Positions 53,030 through 64,000 of a stretch of 64,000 nt of DNA are shown here, piece after piece (the first letter of the stretch is position 1; the number at the start of each line of letters is the position of its first letter). Origin of the DNA: Anniella stebbinsi (lineage: Eukaryota; Chordata; Lepidosauria; Squamata; Anniellidae); NCBI GenBank assembly GCA_029215795.1, contig JARDYH010000001.1, forward strand, positions 181,109,654 to 181,173,653, in the 5' to 3' direction. Under the pieces are notes generated by a model. The model saw only the letters and a program-made list of their open reading frames with translations, had not been told where the DNA came from and searched no databases. Position numbers and translations under genes: made by a program.

Positions 53030-56000
53030 TCCCTCATCACTATCACTACGGATTGCACATCTATGCCTAGACTTTCATTTGATTTTGTCAGCCTATGCCT
53101 CATCTTTACCTGAAATGGTGATCAGTGGCAAACACCTCCATGGACTCTTTGCATCTACATCACTTGATTCTTTATTCATTGGGGAATGGCAGTTGGACAT
53201 ATAAAGAGAATCCTTTGAAAAGCATTGTGTTTGAGGTAACACTGGGTGAGGTAAAATGCCTATCTGTACAATTTCACACAACTGACTGCTTGATGCTGCA
53301 GTCATCAAGTTATAAACATGCATGTCTGAAACAACCACGAGGGTAAAGTCTAAACATGTCTAGTGACCCCATCTAGCACTGTCCCTCCTCCTAACTAGGG
53401 AAGAGAGAGAGAGTCATTTGGTTCTTACTTTAATGCAAACCAACCTAATTTGCCTTTCCTGAACAAATATGCAAAACAAAAAGTATTTGCACTTCTCCAC
53501 ATTTTGCAATGCAGTTTTCCAGTCAAGAACTGTGGACAAAAATGTGTATATCAGGAAAATGTGCACACAAAAATGTACATTAGTGAAAACAGCATGCAAA
53601 AATGTTTTCTATTAGGGAAATTGCTTGCCTATTATATGGAAAATTCACACAAGAATGTGCATGAATTTTCATGTGGACTTTTAAAATCAATTCACAAACT
53701 CAAGAAGAAATAGGATGAAAGATATTTAAGATCAGAAAAATGAGAAATGCAGAAAAGTTGAAAGTGACAGATTCATCCACCTCTACTCCTAACCACCCAC
53801 TGCTCCCCACATTGGACGTCTCTATGTTAAGGGGAAATTGCATTGCCTTACCAGGGCTTTGTGCTTCCTGCTTCTTTTGCACAATTGTAATGGGCTGCAT
53901 AACTTGAGCAGAGGGGGTGACCATGCAGTTTGAATTGTTGACCACATGGTCTGGAATTGAAAAACTCCACCTCCTCTTGGTGCTCATATGCTTCAGTGGG
54001 GCAGCACGCTGTAGTGAGTGCTTTGTAGCTCAACTTCAGCTGCACACGTTAGGAAATCCTGGACTATTTCAGAAGAATTGGGATATTGGGCAGGGGTAGA
54101 ATGGGATTACTGGGGGGATGTCTTGAAGGTTGACGACATCATGTAATAGACCCACAAACTACCATGAGTGCCCAATCACGAGCATGCAATAAATCACTTG
54201 TGTAGAGACAGCCATGGTCTCTTAACTATACCTTGTGTCACTATTGGCCTCTGTGCTGAAAAGTTGTCATAGTCAAGAGGCCTGGAGTGGATCCTGCCCC
54301 AGCTCTGGCAAATGTAAATACAACCCTTGCATGACAGACCCATACCGCAGATTTGCTGCCTGAAAAACAAAGGCAGCATTGTACCGGGACTGGGCCAGAG
54401 GTGAGATTTGGAACAAGCAGTCCCGTTGCACAGACAGCGATACCACAGGCAAGAGGGTTCGGAGGGCTCGCCCTTGATTAAGTTCCTGTACTGAAGTGGA
54501 TGCTTCTTGGATCCCATCCTATGAGCATGGAGTTGGGCTGAATCCAGGACACAGTGAAGCCAACTGTCAACTGGACTTCAGAATCACTGTTGCCAGTTGC
54601 ATTACATATGTTGTTCCTGTTTTCAAGGTGGAATGAATTGCCAGCTCTTTAGACAGGGATGTTATAGCTTTTCTCAGCTTTAAGATATTCCTGTTGCTAC
54701 CTGGGGTTTAGAGCCGTTTCCAGCATAAAGACATCTCTAAATCACAGACGTTGCAGAGGGACCAGAATCTCTCACTTTAACCAGGTTGTAAAATCTCACT
54801 ATGGATGCCTTAGTAACTAATGTTTCATCCCGGAGCTGCTAATGCTTTTATGTCTCTGTGGGACTCTTTCATCCAAGGACAAACATCAAGGGTTTTATAA
54901 CTATCACTTGATCATTTCTGCTAAAGTAGGGGAGGTGGATTTTCAGCAAGATAACAGAAGTGTTATCTCTACCCAGGGAGGATATAAAGGATATTGGGAA
55001 GATAACATCTAATTGAAGTTTCAATTTTCCACGTGCCAAATTGTTTTCATGACTAATTGATTTACATCAACTGGATTCATTGGCAGCACAATTTTTTTTA
55101 GATCATTGCTACTGTGTTGTTGTTTTTTGTTCCAATTAGCTATCAAGAGGTTAAAAAAAGATCTACAATTTTTGGACAATATTTTGAAATTCTCTCATGA
55201 AAAGCATTCGTGGACTATACCGATTCTCAGTCATTGTTGTCTAAACATATTACTAGTTTTTAGGTTCTGAACATGTGGCATGCAAACAATTTAAACATAT
55301 GAAATGCAGTCTCAGTTCTATGAAATGCAATCTCAGTTCTACTAAATTCCCATTGTCCATTATGAATCTAATTTGCTTTTAGCACAGGTCAAAGTCTGAA
55401 GTTTGCTGATTTGAAAGTAACATTCTATGCCGGTATCCTGCCAATTGAACTTGGACATTTCTGATGCACAATGGATTTGGATTTATTTGGCTTTTTGACT
55501 GGTACATTTATCACAACATATGAACCCCTTTGCCCCAGTGAATCCATCTATGTTGCAACGTTCTTATTTTAATGCTTTCAGTTCAGATTACATACTCATT
55601 TCTTCTGTATCATTCACCTTCCTTGAGTTGGAAGATTAGTGTAGTGGACTGCCTTTCTGTTATAATGGAGCCAGGATTTAATGTCTTGAGCAGTTCACCT
55701 AATCACAGCACTGGATAATTATATTGGAGTAGATTGACTATATTATAACTTGAATAGAAATTTCAATAACTTTCCCTGTTTCTGATTTCTTTTACTGTAA
55801 ATCTATTGAGATATGTTCCTTTTTATTCTTTCCTAATTAAGAAAGAGTACGCCTTTTGAGAAGGAGTGGCCAACTGATAATTGCTTTCATTGGCTTAGAC
55901 CAATATATTTCCTTTGCCCATTTAACTTTCTAAATCATTGTACATGTATAGAGTATTTGTGTATAATTGGATGAAGGATCTTAGTTCACGTTACAAAAAA

Positions 56001-59000
56001 AATACAGTTAAATTGATATTAATTCATGGATTTTAATAAAGCCTTAGAATATCTGAGAATAAAGAGGCTTATTTGTTTTTTAATTAGTAAAGAATTTATT
56101 CAATAAGTTATTGGACAAGCTAATTTACAGGACTTAATTTTGCCACTGAAGGCTTTGGCCTCCTTCCCTACAGAATTGGGATGGCGGGGACCATTCCAGC
56201 ACTGTGAAGGTGATAACCTTGTGATAACCCAAGTGTTCATCAGTCAAATTACTGTCCCCAGTAATGATAATGCTAAAGCTCTGGAACACCAGGGCAGCTA
56301 ATCTGTATTCAAATTACACTCAATGAAACAGCAAGCACAATTCAAGTAATAACTCACTTGCACTGAGAGGTGAAGGGAGATGCTCAGACCCCTTCATGCA
56401 GATTGGACATTATCATACATTTCTTAGGTGTTGGACAGGTCTGCATGAGACGGTTGTTAATGAAAATATCAATCAAAAACTCTGCTGACTTAATGGTCAA
56501 TTTAAATTAATTAATTGGAAAGGGAAAAACTTGAGAAGGACAGCATTGATTGTTTAGCTTAAAGCTGTTGGCAGGTAATGAGAGTACAAGGAGGCTATCC
56601 AAACAAAACAATGTTTCCCTATGGAGGAAAATGGGCTGCCTTTAAAAAGCTACATCCACGAAGATTTGGGGGCGGGGGCAGAAAGCCTGGCATTGAAAAT
56701 GCACTAAACTGCTGCTGGAGGGGGACACACACGGAATGTGAGGTCCTGATATGGAATTCTGTAATCACCGTTCAGAGAATCAGACTTGTAGCTGAGTGTC
56801 CACAGGGTCACCTGCACTGAGCATCAACAGCCCTCTCTAGGAGCGGCAAAAGAAGAAGTTCTCGTGGGTTTGTGAGTCTTCTTTCTACATGTTATAAAGT
56901 TTGGAGTTGGATTTGCACAGTACCTCTCCTGTGATCCATTGGCCACCTGAGCCACATGGATCTCACCTTCTTTGTGCATATTACGAGTAGAAAGGAAGAA
57001 GTATGGAACAGCCATTCTGCCTAGGAACAGCTCCCTGGCCTTCTCCCTGCTGTGATCTCATTACAGCAAGAGACACAACTTAGAATTCAAATCATGTCCA
57101 TTATTATTCCAGAATTATTACTCACCAAAATGTGAGCATTGTAGGTTTCATGGATTTAATTTGCTTGTTTTTGGATCTGGGGTTTTTGTTCACAAAACAT
57201 CTTTGTGCTTTGAAATCAGATTGTGTGAGCTGCACAGAAGACAAGTGGAGCTAGTTGAAATACTAAAACCAAAAATAGGTCAACCAACCTCTGCTCCTTC
57301 TCGTAACCAGTTACAAGGAATTCTAAACATAGCTATGTTATCAACTACAAATCAGAATTGTAATTTATTGTTTAAATATGCAAGGTTTGGACATTTTAAA
57401 AAGTTTTCATTTAATTTCTGATGAATTCAAAAGAGTTGATTGTAAATACTATAGAGATGTACTAGATCTAAACTAGCCTTGTTGAACAGATGCGATTTGC
57501 TGAAATACAAGCCCAGAGAGTATTCATTTTACCTATTACCGTATTGGCAATATCCCATCTCCCCCCATAACAGACAACCACTTCACATGTTGGGAGCAAA
57601 GGGAATCCAACGCTCATTGTAGCTGTCTGTAGACAGACAGACACACACACACACCACTTTCTCAAAAGGGATGTGCTGCTACAGTGCTAGCATCCTGATG
57701 TGCTTAGCTCTCAGACTGCACAAGTTGCTTCACATACAGAAATCCTAACAAGAGCTTTGTAAAGAAGGCCAGTAGTATAATCCTTTGTAATGCAGATTTG
57801 AACCAGGGACTTCTTGGTTCCTAAAACACAGCCTGCAACAGCACATCACCAAAAGTATAGAGTGGAGTTGGATGAAGGGGCTGCGATGGCTTTATTGAGA
57901 AAAATGTCACAAAGCGCCGGGAATAAAATGAAAAGGTTGCGTTGCCATGCAAAACAAGCTAGGAGCTGGCGAAATGGTGAAAGGCACTTGCTGCAGAAGG
58001 GAGCGTCGTTTCAGACTTTCCCATGTGAAGAGTACATTGGCATGTTTGGCCTTAACTGTCACTTCCACTTTACCAATCTCAACCTTAGACTAAATTGATA
58101 GAATCCCCACTCTGTGAAACATCTGGTTTCTTTAAGATCATTTCTTTTGCCCCAGGGTGGAAGTGGGAGCCATCTACAGAAAAATAATCAAGAAATCCAG
58201 ATTTTTTACGTACCTGTGACTGGGTAGCAGTGTAGGTGATGGCAAAGACAAGAGTTCTTGTTTTGACAAGCAGTCTGACAACATTGCTTTATAAATGAAT
58301 AATATTATAGCAGCAACTGAGAAGTTCTCTCTCCGGACAAAGAGATGAGTTACTCAAGATGTTTTTTGTTCTCTATGTGCTCAATCCTTGGACACTCATA
58401 GGTACTTTGGGGGGAGGCATTTTGGAGTTTGTTTGTTTGTTTTAAAATATGCTTTTATTGTAAACTACAAATTTCTATATTGCTTCTTACTAAGGAATCA
58501 TCTGAGTATTTAGGAACCACTCCCCTACCTTTGGGTAGCCCAGTTTTCCTACTAAACACATGGATGTTTGACCACACAAGTTTGCAATTGTAGGGAACAT
58601 TATTAAATGTCTGTGGAACATTTGTTTTATTCAACTTTCTTCCAGCTAATTATGTAAAAGCAATACCTCAGGAAAATTATAGGGCCTTAATGTGGAAGCA
58701 AATCCAGATAGTCACATGCAGTCTAATTCTAAGAACTCCATCACACCTACCTTTTCCCCCTGGTATGCACTCGCGATTTTGACCTCCATTGCATTAATGC
58801 AACTGGTCCCTTTCACGATCGTCACTATACTGCTGAACACTCTTTTCACTTGTTTGTTCTCCCATTATTGCCCCTGCCCACCCCACCCCTTCTCCTCCTC
58901 CCCCCGCCCCAGTTTATTGGTTCTTGTTGGATGATGGACGTGGGCGCCTCCACTCGGGACCTGATTTATTTATTTATACAGAGTGTTCCCAGCATCGGAG

Positions 59001-59445
59001 TAATCACAATGGTTAAAGTTTGGGCAGTCACAGGCAGGACTTCCTTATGTCACAAAGTGTTTGGGAGGCATGTGGGGGGAAGCAAGGAGGACTTTAAGCC
59101 ATGCACAGAGTCCTCCTGACAGCACATGGGTGACTTCCTTCACCACCTCTTTGCTTAACATCAACCCAGCTTCCCAACTTTAACACATTCTTTTCCCCAT
59201 GCCTTCTTGGACAAGCATCACCAAGGCTGCCCCCTCTTCGGCATTTAAAGATCTCAGTGTGTCATCCATTTTCACACTCCACACCCCAGCCATTATACTC
59301 CCCTTCTCCCAATCCCAGTTAATAACACTTAACAACATAGGATCACTGCACCCGTTCTTCCCAGCCAAAGTCCCAACGAAACAATCATCAACTTTGTAGG
59401 TAACCATGAAAAATCCCAGACCCATCAGCCAATGCAATGGATGTG
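53030..59445. other. 6.4-kb stretch without recognised genes or mobile elements
   Basis: Open frames here (for example 53450-53713, 54194-54517, 57161-57421, 57814-58098) are short and show no domain. The sequence is mostly AT-rich with little repeat structure by eye, apart from an (AC)n run at about 57640-57655. It is the best candidate in the window for unique host intronic or intergenic DNA. Confidence 0.4.
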
Positions 59446-59454
59446 GATAACCGC

Positions 59455-59625
59455 TTCATTATAGCCCATGGGAAGTAATCAACATGCTTACAGCTCCTTC
59501 ATTTTTAAAGATAAAGAGATGAATCTTGGCACCATGATAGCTCTTAAGTAAGACTTTAGGCATGCCAAGTTTGAACCAGATCCCCTCATTTGTTGATTTT
59601 TAAACAATTAAAAAAAAATTCTCTC
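59455..59625 (+). mobile_element. Fragment with one ~150-bp module
   Basis: CATTTTTAAAGATAAAGAGA, then ATCTTGGCACCATGATAGCT and CATGCCAAGTTTGAACCAGA, matches the first unit of 41006-41456. The sequence just before it (ATGGGAAGTAATCAACATGC) also matches 40977-41000. No termini were found, so it is a fragment of the 40825-42264 type. Confidence 0.65.
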
Positions 59626-59678
59626 AAATCATTCACCCTCATAAACATAAACACACACACACACACAAAACCTTTGAT

Positions 59679-59729
59679 TCTGCGTTAATCCACCCCTGCA
59701 ATAAATGTGCAGGGGTGGATTAACACAGA
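59679..59729. repeat. 22-bp-arm perfect-loop hairpin
   Basis: TCTGCGTTAATCCACCCCTG..CA at 59679-59700 and its reverse complement at 59708-59729 (one mismatch) flank a 7-bp loop ATAAATG. An (AC)n run lies immediately before it at about 59650-59667. Confidence 0.85.
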
Positions 59730-60625
59730 AGAGTGCTTTAATCCTGCATGGGGGAAATAAACCGGACTTTCCCCACTCTAGGAAAACACAAAAAATGGTG
59801 GGGAAGAGGCAGGGTGACTGCAGGACAGGCACGGCGTCATGTGAGTACCATGCTGCAAAACAGCAAAACAGGCATGACAAGAGTGTGATAAAACGCTGGT
59901 GTGATGGAGCCCTAAGAATGTTTAATTGAAATCAAGTTCCATTTGACGTCAGCGAACTTACTCCCAGGTAAATCTGTATACAATTGCTACCTTACACTGT
60001 AATCCTTTATATGTCTACTCAGAAGTAAATTCCATTGGATTCAATGATACATACTTTCGAGTAGAGATGAAACATTTCTCAATATTTTGAAGCCATAAGG
60101 AAAAAATTAAATTTGGGGGAATATTGAAAAATATGCACCTCTCTCTCTCTCTCTCTCTCTCTTTAGTATTCTTTACAGATCTAAAGTCATTTTGTTGCCT
60201 TAGGAACATAAAATGTATTACATATAACCTGGTTTGCTCATACAATTATTATTAAAATTAAAAAGGTTTAAAAGTACACTCAGCAGATTGTAATTATTGT
60301 CTGAATAAACTATACTTTAAAATTTAATATACCAAACACGGCAATTTTATGAGCAAACCCGGTTATACATAATACATTTTAGAGATATCAGAATTCATTC
60401 CTGAAACATCTGAATCATTCTAAAAGCCAGAAAAAGCAGGAAGAGCTGAGGGCAAAGGAAGACAGCTTCACAGCATCCGTTCCCATTTGTGAGGAGTTGG
60501 TTGGGGTGGACTTCAGGGAAATCTGATCTGAGGGAAAAGTTACTGAGAATTTATCTAGCTGGGTAAGACTCTCTTACATATTAGGAATGGTAACAAAGCA
60601 CATTTAATTTAAGAACCTTTAAGCA
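59730..60625. other. Unassigned DNA with a dispersed repeat and a (CT)12 run
   Basis: 59935-60062 carries TTACTCCCAGGTAAATCTGT, then TCAGAAGTAAATTCCATTGG, of the palindromic dispersed type. A (CT)12 run lies at 60139-60162. No gene recognised. Confidence 0.45.
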
Positions 60626-60633
60626 ATTTCAAC

Positions 60634-61161
60634 TAGTGCTGTGCTGAAAATTTCGACCATTGCATTTTCGGCATTTTGTGTGGGGGGGGGGGGGAGAGAA
60701 AATGAAAATTCTGGCAAAAGAGGCTGGGAGAGGTGAGAATTTCGAAGAATTTTCTCCTTGGGGAGAGAAACAGGTTTTCCACATACCTTTTAGCCAGTTG
60801 TTGAGGAGGTCTTCTTTCTTTCATTTTTTAAAAAACACTCCCGCATTTTCAGGAGCCCAGGAGTGCTCATTTGATGCCTATTGGAGAGGGAGAGGTCACA
60901 TTCACTTAGGACTGCTGGGTTCATTCAAATGCTGGAGGAAGGGGTGTTGTTGGTGTTGTTTTGAAAAAATAAAAAATAGGAAGAAGGGCCTTCAGCAACC
61001 AGCTACAATTTAAAAACGTATGTGGAAATCCTGTCCCCCTCCCTAAGGAGAAAACTCTCCAAATCTCCCCCCTCCCTCTGAAAGAAGCAGGGAAAAAATG
61101 CCTCTTTCACAGGGAGACAGAAAGTTCCCAAAAATAGGGGGCAGGTTTCAGCCCAGCACTC
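60634..61161. mobile_element. hAT-like family 3 element with 8-bp duplication
   Basis: 528 bp with ends TAGTGCTGTGCTGAAAATTT and TTTCAGCCCAGCACTC, flanked by an exact 8-bp duplication ATTTCAAC (60626-60633 and 61162-61169). The interior has G-rich and A-rich blocks, GAATTTTCTCC and its complement, and is non-coding. It fixes the termini for the fragments at 485, 19862, 20554, 50447 and 51720. Confidence 0.85.
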
Positions 61162-61321
61162 ATTTCAACCTATTATTTGAATAGTGACATTCCCTTTTGT
61201 AAATAATTCCCCTTAATAAACATCTTATTTTTGTTCATTTTTAAAGAGTGTCTCTGGTAGTGCGTTTAGCCTATTGCATAGGAACAAGTTTCCTGAGTTT
61301 CTTTTAGGTATAGAAGGTTTA

Positions 61322-62775
61322 TTTATTTATTTATTGTATTTTTATACCGCCCAATAGTCGATGCTCTCTGGGCGGTTTACAAAAATTAATACCATAAAAA
61401 CTATTCAAAATATAAAACAACAACAGTGCAAAAATACAATATAAGAACACAAGCAGGATAAAACCAAGCAGCAATGAAAATTAATATCAATTTAAAATAC
61501 AAATTTAAAACAGCAACGTTAAAAATTAAACTGATCAACTGTTAAAATACTGAGAAAATAAAAAGTCTTCACCTGGCGTCGAAAGGAGTGCAATGTAGGT
61601 GCCAGACGAACCTCTCTAGGGAGCTCATTCCACAGCCAGGGCGCCACAACAGGGAAGTCTCTCCTCCTGGTAGCCACCTGCCTCACTTCCTTTGGCAGGG
61701 GCTCATGGTGAAGGACCCCTGAGGATGATTTTAGTGTCTGGCCAGGTACATATGGGAGGAGACATTCCTTCAGATAACCTGGTCCCAAGCCATTTAAGGC
61801 TTTGAATGTTAATACCAGCACTTTGAATCGAGCCCGGACCTGGACCGGCAGTCAGTGAAGAACAGGGTGAACATCACCTAGCCAGGCAGACGAACCACCC
61901 ACAAATAATACCTCCATCTTATCTGGATTGAGTCTCAGTTTGTTGGCCCTCATCCAGTCCATTACTGTGCCCAGGCACTGATTCAGAACAGCCACTGCCT
62001 CACCTGGGTTTGATGAAAAGGAGAGGTAGAGCTGGGTGTAATCTGCATATGGATGACACCTCAACCCACATCTCCGGATAATCTCTCCCAGCAGTTTCAT
62101 GTAAAAGTGGAACAGCATAGGGGATAATATAGAGCCCTGTGGGACCCCATGGCCTAGGTGCCACGGCACAGAGCAATAATCCCCCAGCACCACCTTCTGG
62201 AATCGGCCATCCAAGTAAGAGCGGAACCACTGCAACGCAGTGCTTCCAACCCCCAGCCCAGACAGCCTATCCAGAAGGATACCGTGGTCGGTGGTATCGA
62301 AAGCCGCTGAGAGGTCCAAGAGAATCAACAGGGTCGCACTCCCCCTGTCCCTCTCCTGACAAAGGTCATCCCACAGGGTGACCAAGGCAGTTTCCATTCC
62401 AAAAACAGGCCTGAAGCCTGATTGAAATGGATCTAGATAATCCGTTTCATTCAAGAGTGCCTGGAGTTGTCCAGCAACCACCCGCTCAAGCATCTTGCCC
62501 AGGAAGGGGATATTAGCCACCGCCCTATAGTTGTTAACATCCCCCAGCTCCAGGTTAGGCTTTTTCAGGAGTGGTCTAATTACCACCTCTTTTGAAAAGG
62601 CCGGCACCACTCCCTCTCTCAGGGAGGCATTTTACAACCTCCTGGACCCAGCCTGTGATCCTTGCCATGAATGGCAAGGGTCAAGCACACAGGTGGTCAA
62701 CCAGACTTGGCCAAGTACCTTGTCCACATCCTCGGGCCTCAGTAACTGAAACTCATCCAATAAAACTGAACAAGA
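61322..62775 (-). pseudogene. L2-clade LINE, antisense, catalytic box YADY
   Basis: The antisense frame at 61852-62610 (252 codons) reads PAFSKEVVIRPLLKKPNLEL, NYRAVANIPFLGKMLERVVA, LLDLSAAFDTTDHGILLDRL (motif A), HGVPQGSILSPMLFHFYMKL (motif B), HPYADYTQLYLSFS (motif C with the second Asp changed to Tyr) and NKLRLNPDKMEVLFVGGSSA. A second frame (61519-61821) gives the C-terminus. About 180 bp between them is deleted compared with the 3.4-kb copy. The tail GTAAACCGCCCAGAGAGCAT, then TATAAAAATACAATAAATAA, ends at 61322. The enzyme would be dead from the YADY change and the deletion. Confidence 0.88.
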
Positions 62776-62784
62776 CGGTGCTCT

Positions 62785-62802
62785 TGCTGCTGCTGCTGCT
62801 GC
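62785..62802. repeat. (TGC)6 microsatellite
   Basis: Six TGC units at the upstream edge of the antisense L2 copy. Confidence 0.85.
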
Positions 62803-64000
62803 ATTCTACAGTGCCTTCAGATACATAGTTGGCCTTTTGGTCATTATTGTTTTAATGCTTTTCCCCCTTAATCATCCCACCCCCATAAAGCCAGTTGAAA
62901 ATACAAAAAACAAGTGTTGTTTTACATTACTATTTTTGCAGCTCTTGTTCCAATAATTGACAAAGGGCATTTGTCAAGAAAGCCATGTGTTTAATAAGCT
63001 TTATTCCTAATATTAATCAATTGTCCACCTTTCCACTTTCACTGTCAGTTTTCTCCATCATGAGAGTGGAAAATTTCATGGATCTCCAGTGTTTAATCAA
63101 TGGTATTTTGATTTTTGTCATGAGTTTTTTAATTAAAGGACTTTTTATTGTTTCAATGAACAACTCTGTAATACAATCCCGTATTAAGATTGTGGAGTCT
63201 CTTATAGAAGTGGTTATCCTGTATAAATAGCAGGATGTGATAGTAACACCCTGATCCCTAATATTTTTACTCAGAAGTTTGACTTCAGTGGGAATTACTT
63301 CCAAGTATAGGCCAAACTAGATGTGACATGATAGATCTATGAAAAAGGCTTTGGAGCTTGTAGGGGGAAAAAAGCTCATAGGTGGATGGGGAAATGTTTT
63401 AGATGGAGGACATTCAAATATACAATCCTCCACCTACAGTCAGTATAGTCCAGGAAATAGTTTTTCATTTGATTCTGCTGAATGTAGAAAAGTTTCCCAA
63501 CTTTCTAAATGCATGGGGCAATATTGAATTGCTATTAACCAGTTTGGAAAGACCTGTGAACAGTACCCCAGTGGAATAATGATGTACAGATACAAAATAA
63601 TATGATGAAGTAATATTATGGCCTCACTAGTATTTATTTATTAAGACATTACAGATACCGATAAGACATCCAGTATGACGTTTTCTGATTGAAGTTGACT
63701 CTTCTGGCCCATGTGCCCACCTTTCAGGCTAATTCCTGTTAATGTCATGCATGGTTAGTTGATGTCCATTTGATCTGTCTTTTAGAGATTTATTTGCTCA
63801 ATAAAGGTGTTATTATGCCTTTGATGATAGTTAGTATCATTTATAGCAATTGTCTATTGATGGACACATTTAACAAAGAGTGTTTATGTGCTGAACAATC
63901 ACTTATTTTATTTATCCAATAACGACTTAATCGATCTTTTAAAGAATATCAAGTTGAAGGCCTTCTTGCAGATGTAAAGATTTCCCAGTTTCTATCCGTG
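62803..64000. other. Unassigned AT-rich DNA
   Basis: A piece at about 63225-63310 resembles the palindromic dispersed repeat. Open frames at 62985-63304 on both strands lie in AT-rich sequence and have no domain. Confidence 0.4.

Overview
This window reads as non-coding, repeat-dense nuclear DNA from a vertebrate, most likely a squamate reptile (lizard or snake). The evidence is the mix of families: an apparently young L1 with a very short 5' leader, many CR1 and L2-clade LINE fragments, a tRNA-Ala-like SINE and other SINE-like repeats of the kind seen in squamates, and abundant hAT-like and Harbinger-like miniature DNA transposons. I found no convincing complete host gene. One possible 122-bp host exon lies on the minus strand at 8743-8864. 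The only long intact reading frames belong to the L1.

Layout. 0-5 kb: a SINE split by a 355-bp Harbinger-like MITE (1047-1401), then a 5'-truncated L2 LINE (3421-4764). 5-17 kb: a diverged tandem duplication, a hAT-like relic (5668), an R2/R4-like endonuclease scrap, a tRNA-Ala-derived SINE (10287) and a second 355-bp Harbinger-like MITE nested inside a hAT-like palindrome (11734-12307). 17-18.6 kb: a CR1 LINE with its reverse-transcriptase core deleted and a second CR1 tail inserted antisense. 19.8-21 kb: relics of a third hAT-like family. 21.8-27.2 kb: a nearly full-length L1 between 15-bp target-site duplications, with an intact 1280-residue ORF2 and an ORF1 that looks frameshifted. 27.3-28.5 kb: a 1.2-kb foldback element. 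31-36 kb: GC-rich miniature elements, a 1115-bp solo LTR with a 5-bp duplication, and an L2 LINE split by two later insertions. 36-43 kb: four L2 copies, one split by a 1.44-kb element that holds a triple tandem repeat. 44-53 kb: SINEs, GC-rich MITEs, four more hAT-like palindromes and two more foldback elements. 53-60.6 kb: mostly unassigned, probably unique DNA. 60.6-62.8 kb: another hAT-like element and an antisense L2 LINE whose catalytic YADD has become YADY.

The most informative signal is the DNA transposons. By eye, three terminal types (TAGGGATGTGCA, TAGGCTGACCA, TAGTGCTGTGC) can be bounded at the base, most with 8-bp target-site duplications typical of hAT. A roughly 150-bp tandem module, recognisable by TTTAAAGATA followed by TGAAACTTGG, occurs inside elements with different termini. 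One terminal family keeps its ends while its subterminal repeat motif changes completely between copies. Nested insertions give relative ages for several families. I see no gene system beyond these mobile elements. All family names rest on motifs and structure read by eye, without database searches.
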